A stretch of 64,000 bases of DNA, taken from the NCBI RefSeq assembly GCF_023349125.1, contig NZ_JAKIKT010000010.1, positions 55,855 through 119,854 on the forward strand, read 5' to 3'. The notes below the pieces were generated by a model, which was not told where the DNA came from, did not search any database, and saw nothing but the letters and a program-made list of their open reading frames with translations. Below, in pieces: positions 16,927-25,491 of the stretch (the first letter of the stretch is position 1; every line of letters begins with the position of its first letter). This DNA comes from Shewanella corallii (lineage in GTDB: Bacteria; Pseudomonadota; Gammaproteobacteria; Enterobacterales; Shewanellaceae). Both the position numbers and the translations under genes were made by a program.

Positions 16927-18645
16927 CTATTCTTTGCAACTGGCCATAATGTCCTGGCTCTTGCGGTAGATTTGGGTGTCTACATCCATCAAACCAAGCA
17001 CAGTATCAAACAGGTTATCGTGGGAGAACCCGCCAGCTTTGGCTTTAACCGCAATACAGGTGCGTGACAATTTGCTGTCGTTAAGAAAGCTGTTGGAGAA
17101 CCAGGCAAACATAGGGATATGGGTTTGTTCATCCGGCGCTATGGCATAAGGTGCTCCATGAAGATACATGCCATCTTCACCCAATGACTCACCATGGTCG
17201 GAAAGGTACAGCATACCTGTCTCATACCGATTGCTTTCCTGCTTCAACACCCCTATCACCTCACTCAAAATATAGTCTGTGTATACCAGGGTATTGTCGT
17301 AACTGTTGACCAGCTCCTGATGGGAGCAGTTTTGTATGTCTCCGCGCTTGCAATCAGGCATAAACAGCGCTTTGTCTTTAGGGTAACGTTGGTAATAAGT
17401 GGGTCCGTGGCTGCCCATCATATGCAGTACAATCAGGGTGTCCTCCGGGTGTGCGTCCATCTTCGCCAGCGTCTTCTTGAGCCGGTCAACCAGCACCTGA
17501 TCCTGGCAGGATTCGCCATTACAAAATTCAGGGTCTGCATCCAGCGCAATCAACTCATGGGGGATCCGGTCGCAAACACCTTTACAGCCGCTGTCGTTAT
17601 CAATCCAACTGAGCTTGATATCAGCATGGTGAAGCACATCCATCAAGGTATCTTCGGCGTGGGCATGCCTCGCGTCGTAATCTTTACGATTCATGCGGGA
17701 GAACATACAGGGTAAAGATACCGCCGTGGCTGTACCGCATGAACTGACATCATTAAATACCAGCAAATTATCTTTGGCTGTGTATTGGTTCGTGGGCCTG
17801 TCGTATCCATAGTTCTGGAAGTTTTTGGCTCGGGCGGTTTCTCCCACAACCAGTACCAGCAGCTTTGGCTTGTGGTGCTTTACCGTTTCGTGGGCGTCCA
17901 ACCCAAGCTCATGGTAAGGCAATGGTTTTTGAAGGTAAGTGATATTGATGTACTTGACCAGCGAGCCGACAAAATAGGTGGGTACTATGGAGCGCTTGAA
18001 GTTGTCGTTATTGCGACCAAAAGTCACATAGTTTTGCAGGAACAACGCGGCAATCAGCCCGATAATCATGGCATTGACCAGAATAAACAGCCCCTTTTGC
18101 TTGAGCATTGTTGAGGCTTTTGGGTATTGCAGCGGCGCTTTATAAATCCAGATGGATGGCAACACACCGGTCAGCAGGAAACTTAGCACTGAACTGATGT
18201 TCAGATAGGTCTGCGCTTCGGCGGGATTGGTTTGAAAAATGTTCTGCATCATACCGGCATCAAAGATAATGCCGTACTGCCATTGACCGAAGAACACCAG
18301 AGAACTGACCAATGTCAGCAGGATAAAGAAAGGTTTAACCAGGTACCTGACGCTGAACAGAGAAAACAGAATCGACAGTGCGCAAAGCAAGAACAGAGGA
18401 ATGGAGCCGACAAACCACCAGTTGACTGCTGACTGTGCCGCCAGGCCTCTTTCGACTACAGAAAAGAACGGAATGTTAAAAATACAGACGTAAAACAGTG
18501 CCAGCAAGAAAGTGAATCGATTGATACTCGTCGGCCAAATGCTGAATCTCAAAATAAACCCCGGTGAGATAAAAAGAGCGTGAAAGAGCAACAATTGTAA
18601 CCTTATTATTCGTACTCGCTCAGTAAGATAGCCCTTTATTGACAA
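16927..18645 (-). CDS. eptA: Lipid A phosphoethanolamine transferase (EptA/MCR family)
   Basis: This 572-residue inner-membrane enzyme has five N-terminal hydrophobic segments (to about residue 215) and a periplasmic sulfatase-fold domain. VVGETARAKNFQNYGYDR carries the metal-binding Glu, SSCGTATAVSLPCMFS the nucleophilic Thr, and LYLSDHGESLGE the metal-binding Asp-His. Paired cysteines such as CKGVC and CNGESC are typical of the family's disulfides. The enzyme transfers phosphoethanolamine from phosphatidylethanolamine to lipid A, which lowers negative charge and raises resistance to cationic peptides. The start is a TTG with AGGG upstream. It is a chromosomal member with no mobile element next to it. 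Confidence 0.88.
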   Translation of the reverse strand: MSIKGYLTERVRIIRLQLLLFHALFISPGFILRFSIWPTSINRFTFLLALFYVCIFNIPFFSVVERGLAAQSAVNWWFVGSIPLFLLCALSILFSLFSVRYLVKPFFILLTLVSSLVFFGQWQYGIIFDAGMMQNIFQTNPAEAQTYLNISSVLSFLLTGVLPSIWIYKAPLQYPKASTMLKQKGLFILVNAMIIGLIAALFLQNYVTFGRNNDNFKRSIVPTYFVGSLVKYINITYLQKPLPYHELGLDAHETVKHHKPKLLVLVVGETARAKNFQNYGYDRPTNQYTAKDNLLVFNDVSSCGTATAVSLPCMFSRMNRKDYDARHAHAEDTLMDVLHHADIKLSWIDNDSGCKGVCDRIPHELIALDADPEFCNGESCQDQVLVDRLKKTLAKMDAHPEDTLIVLHMMGSHGPTYYQRYPKDKALFMPDCKRGDIQNCSHQELVNSYDNTLVYTDYILSEVIGVLKQESNRYETGMLYLSDHGESLGEDGMYLHGAPYAIAPDEQTHIPMFAWFSNSFLNDSKLSRTCIAVKAKAGGFSHDNLFDTVLGLMDVDTQIYRKSQDIMASCKE

Positions 18646-18788
18646 AGATTAACCCTGGGTAAATCTAGCAGTTTTTGGTCACTATTTATCCTGTCAAAGC
18701 CAATAGGGAAACAATCACGCCAGGGGGCGCTGACCCGGTACAAATTAGCAGGCTATAATGCGCCTTTTATCCTGAATGGAAGTCCAGC

Positions 18789-19466
18789 ATGTCTTTGTCT
18801 TTTATCCTGGTTGAACCCGCCCGGGCAGCCAACGTAGGTGCCGCAGCCAGAGCGTTGAAAACCATGGGGTTCAATGAGTTGATCCTGGTTAACTCAAGCG
18901 CGCATCAGGAAGATGAAGCCAGGTGGGTTGCCCATGGCGCAGCTGACATTCTGGATAACATTCGCGTGGTTCCCTCGCTTGCATCACTTCGCGAAGAGTT
19001 TGACCTGTTAATCGGGTCCACCGCCAGAGAGCGCGGCAGTGCCAAGGTATTTCTGACCCCGGATGAGCTTAATGGCAGACTACAGCAGCATGAAGGTGGG
19101 AAAGTGGGGCTGGTGTTTGGCCGCGAGGCCAGTGGTTTGAGCAACGAAGAACTTAACACCTGTGACCTTTACACTTATGTGCCACTTAAGAATGAATACC
19201 CCTCGATGAATCTTGCACAGGCGGTCATGGTTTACTGTTATGCATTGAGTAACCTTGATGCCCGTATCGGCATTCAACAAACCCAGGCACCTGATGCTCA
19301 GGTACAGGCGTTGAAAGCCAAAGCTGAAGTATTATTGGAAAAGTTGGCAGTGACACAGGACGACAAATTGCGGGCATGGCTGTTGGATGGGGTGGCTCAA
19401 CTACAATCCAGAGACTGCAAGATGGCTCATCAATTAGCCAGTGATTTGTTGAAGCACATTGATTGA
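18789..19466 (+). CDS. lasT: SpoU-type RNA 2'-O-methyltransferase (LasT/YjtD-like)
   Basis: This 225-residue protein has a SPOUT knot. The N-terminal FILVEPARAANVGAAARALK and WVAHGAADILDNI match LasT/YjtD closely. Motif 2 is GLVFGREASGLSNEEL and motif 3 is YPSMNLAQAVMVYCYAL, which form the S-adenosylmethionine-binding knot. The length equals that of E. coli LasT (228) and is shorter than TrmJ. It is predicted to methylate a 2'-hydroxyl in tRNA or rRNA; the exact target of LasT is not established. ATG is preceded by GGAAG. It is monocistronic with its own terminator. Confidence 0.85.
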   Translation: MSLSFILVEPARAANVGAAARALKTMGFNELILVNSSAHQEDEARWVAHGAADILDNIRVVPSLASLREEFDLLIGSTARERGSAKVFLTPDELNGRLQQHEGGKVGLVFGREASGLSNEELNTCDLYTYVPLKNEYPSMNLAQAVMVYCYALSNLDARIGIQQTQAPDAQVQALKAKAEVLLEKLAVTQDDKLRAWLLDGVAQLQSRDCKMAHQLASDLLKHID

Positions 19467-19483
19467 AAAGAGAATTTACCATC

Positions 19484-19514
19484 AAAAAAGGACGCTGCAT
19501 TGGCGTCCTTTTTT
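19484..19514. terminator. Bidirectional terminator
   Basis: AAAAAAGGACGC-tgcattg-GCGTCCTTTTTT is a strong intrinsic terminator between lasT and the convergent small gene that ends at 19516. Confidence 0.85.
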
Positions 19515-19515
19515 G

Positions 19516-19791
19516 TCAGCTGCGTCTTAATCTGACGACTTTCATTATTTCCATGTCGAAACCGGCAACGGTTTCTGAGGCTGGATAGTAGGTCAGGTTA
19601 ACTACCTGGCCTTCAAGGGATTTGTACTTTTTGGTTCTATGGTACTTGAACGGTACGTCATAACCCTTGATCATCAGGGTATTGATAAAGCGCTCACCCT
19701 GCTCTCTTTGTGTATGAGATTCCACAGTACGATCGACACTGTGAACCAGCCCGGGATGTTTTTCCTGTAGTTTTTCAATATCTGTTTTCAT
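19516..19791 (-). CDS. Conserved small hypothetical protein
   Basis: The ATG at 19791 is chosen over one at 19800 because GGA lies at better spacing. The 91-residue product is charged and soluble, with no signal or membrane segment. An N-terminal helix (MKTDIEKLQEKHPGLVHSVD) is followed by beta-type sequence ending MEIMKVVRLRRS. It has the look of a short gammaproteobacterial orphan of unknown function. It is convergent with lasT and shares its terminator. Confidence 0.6.
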   Translation of the reverse strand: MKTDIEKLQEKHPGLVHSVDRTVESHTQREQGERFINTLMIKGYDVPFKYHRTKKYKSLEGQVVNLTYYPASETVAGFDMEIMKVVRLRRS

Positions 19792-19905
19792 ACTTTCCAT
19801 CCTTTAGTTGGCCAGTCAGTATAACCTATTTAGCGCACAATTTCTCGCCAACAGTGTCCCTCTGTCGTCAGTAATCCGTATAAACTAATTCAGAAGGAGG
19901 AGTTG

Positions 19906-20922
19906 ATGAAACCAGCACTTATTATCATCGCTTTGGGGCTAGTGACAGCCTGCACACCTGCGCAGGATGCGAAAGGGGTGTGGGACAATTATATGAGTCG
20001 GCTTGAGACGGTAATGGACGACAGTGCCCCTGCCCCGAATTATGCCGTCCCCCTGTTTCAACCACCCATGCTTCCTGAGACAGATAGCTCTGTCAGCGTG
20101 GGGGTCCTGGACCTGTTTAAGCTGGACAAATGCCGTTTGGGCACTCTGGTCAGCGAGCGAAACAGTACCCTTGGCAAAGTCTCCACTGCCAGTCAGCAAT
20201 TTATCTACCACGTTCGCTTTATTCAGCTGACCCCGGAATGCCTTTCTATCCTGTCGGACGAATCTCCTGAACTGACCAAGTCTCTCAATCTGGCATTGGT
20301 GGACAAGCAGCAAACTGCTGTCAGCGCCTTTGACCGCATGCTTGTTAATGACGCCAGCCTGAGGCAAAGCCTGTTTGCAGGCTCAACCAGTATGCAGCTG
20401 GACAATGCCCTGGCCGGGATTACTGAATTGGAAATGGCCGTAAAGAGCCTTCTGCAAATGAAACAGGCATTGGATGATGGGGAATTTGACCGGGTTGATA
20501 CCGAGCTTGTAGAGTCCAACCTTGAGCAGTTTTATCGACACAGTTTGCTGCAACGTTATATGGCAGGAAGCCGGGATAGCCTGGAAGCGCTGGAGCAGGT
20601 CAACCTCCTGTTGGCGGCCAATCCAGACTTCAGAGAGTGTGCTAAGCGCGGTAATAACCGTTCCCGGGAGATCCTGGCTACAGTGTTTCGCAAGTATTAC
20701 CTGCCCGGCGCTCAGGCCTACTTGTCCAGGTTAAGACAAATCCAACTGAGGTTAGGACCTGACTTGATTGCTCTATTCAAGGGAACCGCTATGGCCGAAG
20801 GCGTGAATTTTTACTTCGCGGAGGGCGACGGAAATACCCTGCATGGGCGGATGGAAACTCAAATCAAACAACATGTTGCCTGGTGGCAGCGGCTTCAGGA
20901 TTCCTGTGGAAATCTATTCTGA
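19906..20922 (+). CDS. DUF3080 family lipoprotein
   Basis: The 338-residue product has the signal MKPALIIIALGLVTAC, with the lipobox VTAC at residues 13-16. The mature part matches DUF3080: a Leu-rich helical protein with NYAVPLFQPPMLP and LDLFKLDKCRLGTLVSERN near the start, and paired cysteines (KCRLG, ECLSIL, ECAKRG, DSCGNLF). The function is unknown and the location is probably periplasmic. ATG at 19906 is preferred to the overlapping TTG at 19903, with AAGGAGGAG at 19894 as the ribosome-binding site. It is monocistronic with a terminator right after it. Confidence 0.75.
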   Translation: MKPALIIIALGLVTACTPAQDAKGVWDNYMSRLETVMDDSAPAPNYAVPLFQPPMLPETDSSVSVGVLDLFKLDKCRLGTLVSERNSTLGKVSTASQQFIYHVRFIQLTPECLSILSDESPELTKSLNLALVDKQQTAVSAFDRMLVNDASLRQSLFAGSTSMQLDNALAGITELEMAVKSLLQMKQALDDGEFDRVDTELVESNLEQFYRHSLLQRYMAGSRDSLEALEQVNLLLAANPDFRECAKRGNNRSREILATVFRKYYLPGAQAYLSRLRQIQLRLGPDLIALFKGTAMAEGVNFYFAEGDGNTLHGRMETQIKQHVAWWQRLQDSCGNLF

Positions 20923-20930
20923 CCTGCAAT

Positions 20931-20956
20931 AAAAGACCCGCCGAAGCGGGTCTTTT
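20931..20956. terminator. Bidirectional terminator
   Basis: AAAAGACCCG-ccgaag-CGGGTCTTTT is a perfect stem between the DUF3080 gene and the convergent S8 protease gene. Confidence 0.85.
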
Positions 20957-20978
20957 CCCTTTCAAAAACTAATGACTA

Positions 20979-22859
20979 TTAGTAGCTGGCTTCAAGGGTC
21001 AAACCTGAGTATGAGCTGTAGCCACGCAACATGATGTGGTACGTGGTGGCCGAGCCATTGGTCAGGTTGCAGGTCTCGTTATTACCATAGCGGTATGGAC
21101 GACAATCCCAGTCACTGGTGGTTGGTGCGCCGCCTGCTTTAACATACAGATCTGCGTCACCGCTACCGCCGCTGCTTTGCACGGTCAGAGCCATTCCCGC
21201 TGGAACGTCAATGGTGTAGAAGGTTTCTGACCTTCTTGAACCACTGATGTTGGTTTCAGGAACACCATTTTCCAGGCAGTTATCAGAAGTACAGCCACCG
21301 CCGCCTCCACCAACTGTATAAGTACCGGTCAGCGTTGCGCCACTGTAACTGCTGTAGCCTCGAACCATCACGTACCAGTCGCCCGCAGCTGGGTTGCTGA
21401 AGTCACAGGTTTCGTTATTGCCGCTTCTGTAAGGACGGCAATCCCATGTAGAAGTGGTTGGTTCGGCGCCATATCTTACATACAGATCACCGTCGCCACT
21501 GCCACCTGCCAGAGTGACCGACAGATTGGTTGCATCAGCAGGAACACTGATAAAGTAGCCGGTTTCAGAGCCAGAGCCACCTGACACGCCGACGCCCTGA
21601 CCATTGGTCAGCTCATTGCCATTACCCGGAGGACAATCTGTGGTACAGCCGCCACCGTCGCCATCCAGGGTGTAAAGCAGTTTGTTTGGTGAACCTGTTT
21701 TGGCATCACTGACTTTACCGTCAGACGCACGCGATGCCAGAGTCGACACAACCTGTGCCGGGGTCAAACCAGGAGTTTGATCCAGCAACAATGCTGCAGC
21801 ACCCGCCACATGAGGTGCTGCCATAGAAGTACCACTGATGGTGTTGGTTGCGGAGTTGGAAGTGTGCCAGGTCGAGGTAATGCTGGAACCCGGCGCATAA
21901 ATATCCAGACATGAGCCGTAGTTGGAGAAGCTTGAACGGGCGTCATTGTTGGCGGTTGAACCAACAGTAATGGCGTCGGCGGCACGAGCTGGCGAATAGT
22001 TACAGGCGTTGGAATTGTCATTACCGGCAGCAACAACAAAGGTTACACCTGCCGCTACAGCTGCGTTAACAGCGTCGTCCACGGCCTGAGAAGCACCACC
22101 ACCAAGGCTCATGTTGGCAACAGAAGGGCCGGATGCATTGTTTTTCACCCAGTTAATACCGTCAATGACGCCTGAATAAGAGCCGGAACCCTGACAGTCC
22201 AATACTCTCACGCCAACGATATCGACGTTTTTAGCTACACCCCATGTGCTGCCACCTATGGTGCCGGCAACGTGTGTACCGTGACCATTACAGTCAGATG
22301 CATCACTGTCATTGTCGACAAAATCATAACCACTGGTCGCGCGGCCGCCGAAATCGGCGTGGCTGTTTCTTACACCGGTATCGACTACATAAGCTGTGAC
22401 GCCAGTACCGTCATAATCATAGTGATAGTTATTATCCAGCGGCAGATCTCGTTGATCTACCCTGTCCAGTCCCCAGGTCGCACCGCTTTGATCACCGGCG
22501 GCCAGAGGGGCAATTGTGACCATTTGGTCTTGCTCGACATATTTTACATTTGGGTTCTTTTTCAATGCCTTGAGCTGAGCTTTGTTGGCCTTTACCAGCA
22601 CACCATTCAGCACATCACCGAAGTGTCTCTTCACCTGAACTGAGTACTGATTTTCAAGCATTGCACCCTGCTGGACAGCAAAATCCTGCACTGCCATTGG
22701 GGTGTTAAGGCTTAGGACAGTTGGGGTCTTAAAGACAACAATGTAGTTGTCCGGGATAAGTTTGGCCTGTACTTCCTGTTCAATTGACACCTGGGCCGCC
22801 TGAACACAAGGCAGAAACAGAGTGGCCACAGAGGCCGCTATTATCTTCTTGTTGTACAT
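20979..22859 (-). CDS. Secreted subtilisin-like alkaline protease with two PPC domains
   Basis: ATG at 22859 is preferred, with GGAG six bases before it. The 626-residue preproprotein has a signal peptide (ending near QAAQ) and an I9-type propeptide inhibitor (NYIVVFK... to KYVEQDQMV). In the proteinase K/aqualysin-type S8 domain Asp is in YVVDTGVRNSHADF, His in NGHGTHVAGTIGG and Ser in SGTSMAAPHVAG. Two C-terminal pre-peptidase (PPC) domains follow, each with a SGDxDLYV motif and a WDCRPYR segment, separated by Gly-rich linkers. PPC domains are usually cleaved after type II secretion. It is an extracellular protease for degrading proteins. A second S8 enzyme lies 8 kb away. Confidence 0.9.
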   Translation of the reverse strand: MYNKKIIAASVATLFLPCVQAAQVSIEQEVQAKLIPDNYIVVFKTPTVLSLNTPMAVQDFAVQQGAMLENQYSVQVKRHFGDVLNGVLVKANKAQLKALKKNPNVKYVEQDQMVTIAPLAAGDQSGATWGLDRVDQRDLPLDNNYHYDYDGTGVTAYVVDTGVRNSHADFGGRATSGYDFVDNDSDASDCNGHGTHVAGTIGGSTWGVAKNVDIVGVRVLDCQGSGSYSGVIDGINWVKNNASGPSVANMSLGGGASQAVDDAVNAAVAAGVTFVVAAGNDNSNACNYSPARAADAITVGSTANNDARSSFSNYGSCLDIYAPGSSITSTWHTSNSATNTISGTSMAAPHVAGAAALLLDQTPGLTPAQVVSTLASRASDGKVSDAKTGSPNKLLYTLDGDGGGCTTDCPPGNGNELTNGQGVGVSGGSGSETGYFISVPADATNLSVTLAGGSGDGDLYVRYGAEPTTSTWDCRPYRSGNNETCDFSNPAAGDWYVMVRGYSSYSGATLTGTYTVGGGGGGCTSDNCLENGVPETNISGSRRSETFYTIDVPAGMALTVQSSGGSGDADLYVKAGGAPTTSDWDCRPYRYGNNETCNLTNGSATTYHIMLRGYSSYSGLTLEASY

Positions 22860-23183
22860 GTCTATCTCCAAATACTTGCCAAAATCGGCGATATCTAAAG
22901 TACGTGGATTGTGACATTTGTCTGCATTAACCGACGGATCCAGTCTGGATTAAACACGTGGTTTGGAAAGTATAGTTGACAGAAATAGGTATAATTTCAA
23001 AGATAAATTTTGTACTAAGCCGTTACTATTACTACCGTAGGAAAGTATGAAAACAGTCCCCGAGCCTCTAAATGTAACAGTTTGTAACGATTTGGGCGCA
23101 ACTCAAATTAGACTGACAACTATACCTCAAGGGTTAGTTAATCAGTCGTTTGAATGATTCTGCTTTATAAGCACAATAAAAGA
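22860..23183. other. Intergenic region upstream of the S8 protease
   Basis: This 324-bp region lies between the protease start and the SDR stop and should contain the protease promoter on the minus strand. No clear operator is visible. It contains one short plus-strand reading frame, listed separately. Confidence 0.4.
23047..23157 (+). CDS. Possible 36-residue small protein
   Basis: ATG with GGAAAGT just upstream opens a frame reading MKTVPEPLNVTVCNDL and ending LVNQSFE. Codon use and composition look protein-like. It has no signal or membrane segment and no recognised relative. It could equally be chance or a gene remnant. Confidence 0.25.
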   Translation: MKTVPEPLNVTVCNDLGATQIRLTTIPQGLVNQSFE

Positions 23184-23891
23184 TTACCAAGGGATTTCCT
23201 GACCGGAAAAATCCATGAATTCCCCGGTGTTAAGTGGCGAGATAGTATCCAATATTCGTTTCAATCCGATGACCGAAGCCTCGATATCGATAAGCGCATT
23301 TGGACCGCCCATATCGGTAAGTACCCACCCGGGGTGCAAGGCAACGACGGTAATGTCATCCTCCGCCAGATCCAAAGACTGACTTTTAGTCACTGAATTT
23401 AATGCGGCTTTTGATGACCTATACAGGTAACCACCGCCTGAATGATTATCTTCCATGCTGCCGACCTTGGAGCTCATATTGGCGATACAGGCTGTATCTG
23501 CCAAACAAAGGTTGGGATGAAATGCTTCTGCCATCTTCTGTGGCGCAATAGTATTGACTGTGAAAACCTTCTCCCATTCACTGACATTCGTGTTACCAAA
23601 TGAGACGCCTTTCGGCCCATAATAGCCAGCATTATTGATCAGCAGATCCAGAGGAACACCTTTTAAGGCAGAAGCAAGGCTTTGAATTTCATCATAATTT
23701 GTAACGTCCAATCCGTAGACTACCAAGTCATCATCCAACTCCATCAGTGAAGTCAATTCGATAGCATCTTCCGGACTGCGGCAACAGGCGGATACCCGCC
23801 AGCCATCATTTAAGTAGGCTTTAACCAGACCTAAGCCAATACCTCTGTTGGTGCCGGTTATCAAAACATGCTTCTGAGTTTTACTCACCAT
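23184..23891 (-). CDS. Short-chain dehydrogenase/reductase (SDR)
   Basis: This 235-residue classical SDR has the cofactor motif TGTNRGIGLG near residue 13, LLINNAGYYG (the NNAG motif), catalytic Ser in NMSSKVGSM and the YxxxK pair in YRSSKAAL. HPGWVLTDMGG follows and is typical of CsgA/sniffer-like SDRs. It is expected to be an NAD(P)-dependent oxidoreductase in the cytoplasm; the substrate is unknown. The start codon lies two bases after the stop of the upstream gene (23894-24217), so the two are translationally linked in one operon. Confidence 0.85.
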   Translation of the reverse strand: MVSKTQKHVLITGTNRGIGLGLVKAYLNDGWRVSACCRSPEDAIELTSLMELDDDLVVYGLDVTNYDEIQSLASALKGVPLDLLINNAGYYGPKGVSFGNTNVSEWEKVFTVNTIAPQKMAEAFHPNLCLADTACIANMSSKVGSMEDNHSGGGYLYRSSKAALNSVTKSQSLDLAEDDITVVALHPGWVLTDMGGPNALIDIEASVIGLKRILDTISPLNTGEFMDFSGQEIPW

Positions 23892-23893
23892 AG

Positions 23894-24217
23894 CTACAAC
23901 CTCGCCAAATATTGAACGGTAAGATGTGACACTTTGTCATGGAGTTGATCTTCAAAATCGTCGAGCTGAAGGTCAAAAACCTGTAAACAGTTTGCGGCCT
24001 GATCATGGGATAATTTTTTGTTTCCCATGCTGTAACTGATTTCAGGTAGCGATTTGTCGTACCTGGGTTCCATTCGGCAAGTAACCATATCAGTCATAAA
24101 ATGAGAGATAGCTTTATTGGCCAGTGCACAAAATGGTTCGACATGTTCAGTACCTGTTGGGCCAAGACAACCTGGCTCCAATCTATACAACACATCAATC
24201 GTAACTTTCCGGGACAT
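23894..24217 (-). CDS. Hypothetical protein cotranscribed with the SDR
   Basis: ATG at 24217 (MSRKVTIDVLYR) is chosen over 24259 because the extra N-terminus does not look conserved and AGGT precedes this ATG. The 107-residue product is soluble. It contains LEPGCLGPTGTEHVEPFCAL and ends in a helical region (NCLQVFDLQLDDFEDQLHDK). No domain is recognised. It overlaps nothing and ends two bases before the SDR start, which suggests a coupled function. Confidence 0.6.
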   Translation of the reverse strand: MSRKVTIDVLYRLEPGCLGPTGTEHVEPFCALANKAISHFMTDMVTCRMEPRYDKSLPEISYSMGNKKLSHDQAANCLQVFDLQLDDFEDQLHDKVSHLTVQYLARL

Positions 24218-24325
24218 GTGAATTACCTGGGTAAGAATGAGAATGAAGGGAAGCGGCAAATATGGGCAACTGCCCTTTCCCTCTTCCCTAAGTATATGGC
24301 CGAATATTTGGCTTCGCTGATTCCT

Positions 24326-24832
24326 TTACTCCTCTTCGACAGAATCCAGCAATTGCGCTGCGGCATGCTCGGATAAGAGATTATCCAGAGCTTGATCAAA
24401 ACTATCGAAGCTTTGCTGCTCCATGTAGAGTTTCAATCTATTAATAATGTCTTTACTGACTTCGATATGCGCTTTCTTTTGGCGCTTTTTAATTTGTGAT
24501 ATTTCTTTACGGGCTTCGCGCCAGCCAAGATCGCTGAAAAACTGATTCAGCAATATATTGGTCGCTTTCAATTGCTGAGCAACCGATTCTGATTTTTGCC
24601 TGTGGCTATTAACCAAAGCTCTTAGGCTATCAATCAACTCATTGTAAATTGGATGCTCTGTTAGTCGGTTTGCCGAGGCAACTGAGACAAGATACCAATC
24701 CGGTTTCCGTTGGATATTTTCGCTGGTTAAAAACCGATAAATCATAGGTACGGTCAAACTGATTTCATCAGCCTGGATCAGTAACAGTTTGCGACCGGCC
24801 CGGGGCGCATCGCCGTGATATCTCCACTCCAC
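24326..24832 (-). CDS. Putative DNA-binding protein with ribbon-helix-helix-like C-terminus
   Basis: This 168-residue protein starts at GTG with GGAG seven bases before it. The N-terminal half is unassigned and the middle is basic and Lys/Gln-rich (ARKEISQIKKRQKKAH). The C-terminal IEVSKDIINRLKLYMEQQSF with FDQALDNLLSEH resembles the strand-helix-helix of Arc/MetJ-type regulators. Palindromic TGGTTACACCATT operators begin about 20 bases upstream of its start and recur further on, which fits autoregulation. The recombinase-kinase operon is transcribed away from it across the same intergenic region. A role as local repressor is inferred. Confidence 0.5.
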   Translation of the reverse strand: MEWRYHGDAPRAGRKLLLIQADEISLTVPMIYRFLTSENIQRKPDWYLVSVASANRLTEHPIYNELIDSLRALVNSHRQKSESVAQQLKATNILLNQFFSDLGWREARKEISQIKKRQKKAHIEVSKDIINRLKLYMEQQSFDSFDQALDNLLSEHAAAQLLDSVEEE

Positions 24833-24848
24833 TTTTTTTCTCCTGATA

Positions 24849-24865
24849 AAATGGTTACACCATTT
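24849..24865. promoter_or_regulatory. Palindromic operator copy 1
   Basis: AAATGG-TTACA-CCATTT is a perfect inverted repeat 17 bases upstream of the GTG start of the putative regulator. The core TGGTTACACCATT recurs at 24938. Confidence 0.5.
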
Positions 24866-24937
24866 ATATTTCAGAAATTATAGGGCCAGGAAATATCGTT
24901 TACAACAGTCAGTTACTCACAGCATCAAGGTATTTAG

Positions 24938-24950
24938 TGGTTACACCATT
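24938..24950. promoter_or_regulatory. Palindromic operator copy 2
   Basis: TGGTTACACCATT is identical to the core of the site at 24849-24865 and lies in direct orientation 86 bases away. Confidence 0.5.
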
Positions 24951-25254
24951 ATATCTGGGGTGTGTTATCACACCTAAAGTCAGTGAGGATTATCTATACA
25001 AATAAAATGGCCAACCAGCGTTTATTACTATTAGACAGGCAATATAGAGTATCAGTATTTTTCAATGACCTCGCCGGATGAAGTTGAGGCTTCAGCATAA
25101 ACAGATTCAGTCAATCCTAATTGAATTACAGCTTAAGGCAGAGAAAGGATCCAATTTCGCCCTCCGTGATTTTTCTGTTTAACGTTCTGGATTGGTCAGG
25201 AACAGTCCGGTATCCATTTATTGTCAGTATGTAAGCGCGCCTTTTATACAGAAT

Positions 25255-25290
25255 AAATGGTTCACCATCCATTTATCCATTATGGTGAGC
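25255..25290. promoter_or_regulatory. Degenerate operator-like palindrome
   Basis: AAATGGTTCACCAT is followed by CCATTTAT and ends ATGGTGAGC. GTTCACCAT and ATGGTGAGC form an inverted repeat with one mismatch. It is related to the TGGTTACACCATT sites and lies about 200 bases upstream of the recombinase start. Confidence 0.35.
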
Positions 25291-25401
25291 AAGTCAACTG
25301 CCCTACTGATTTAAACCTGAGTCGCTCAGTAAATATACCACTTTAAAGCGATAACCCCCTTCCTTGAGACGCACAGTTCAAGGAGTAGTCAATTGACGCC
25401 G

Positions 25402-25433
25402 CTACCAGTGATAATGACGATTATCACTGGTAG
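25402..25433. repeat. Perfect 14-bp inverted repeat upstream of a recombinase gene
   Basis: CTACCAGTGATAAT and ATTATCACTGGTAG flank GACG. It can also be read as 12-bp arms around an 8-bp centre (ATGACGAT), the geometry of tyrosine-recombinase core sites. No T tract follows, so a terminator is unlikely. A Fur-like operator was considered because of the GATAAT/ATTATC halves. Confidence 0.6.
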
Positions 25434-25491
25434 TAATTGTCTGATTTAAGTACAATTTGCGCCACTATAAAGGAGATACCAGAGGTACTTA

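Larger units (their letters stand above)
24833..25491. other. Large divergent control region with repeats
   Basis: This 659-bp noncoding region lies between the divergent putative regulator and recombinase genes. It contains TGGTTACACCATT twice, a related degenerate palindrome near 25255-25290, GGTGTG-ttat-CACACC (24959-24974) and a perfect 14-bp inverted repeat (25402-25433). It is the most structured noncoding stretch in the window. A regulatory and recombination-site role is likely. Confidence 0.55.

Noticed and set aside
22976..23000. Sigma-70 promoter TTGACA...TATAAT
   Set aside because: The spacer is only 8 bases, too short for a promoter.
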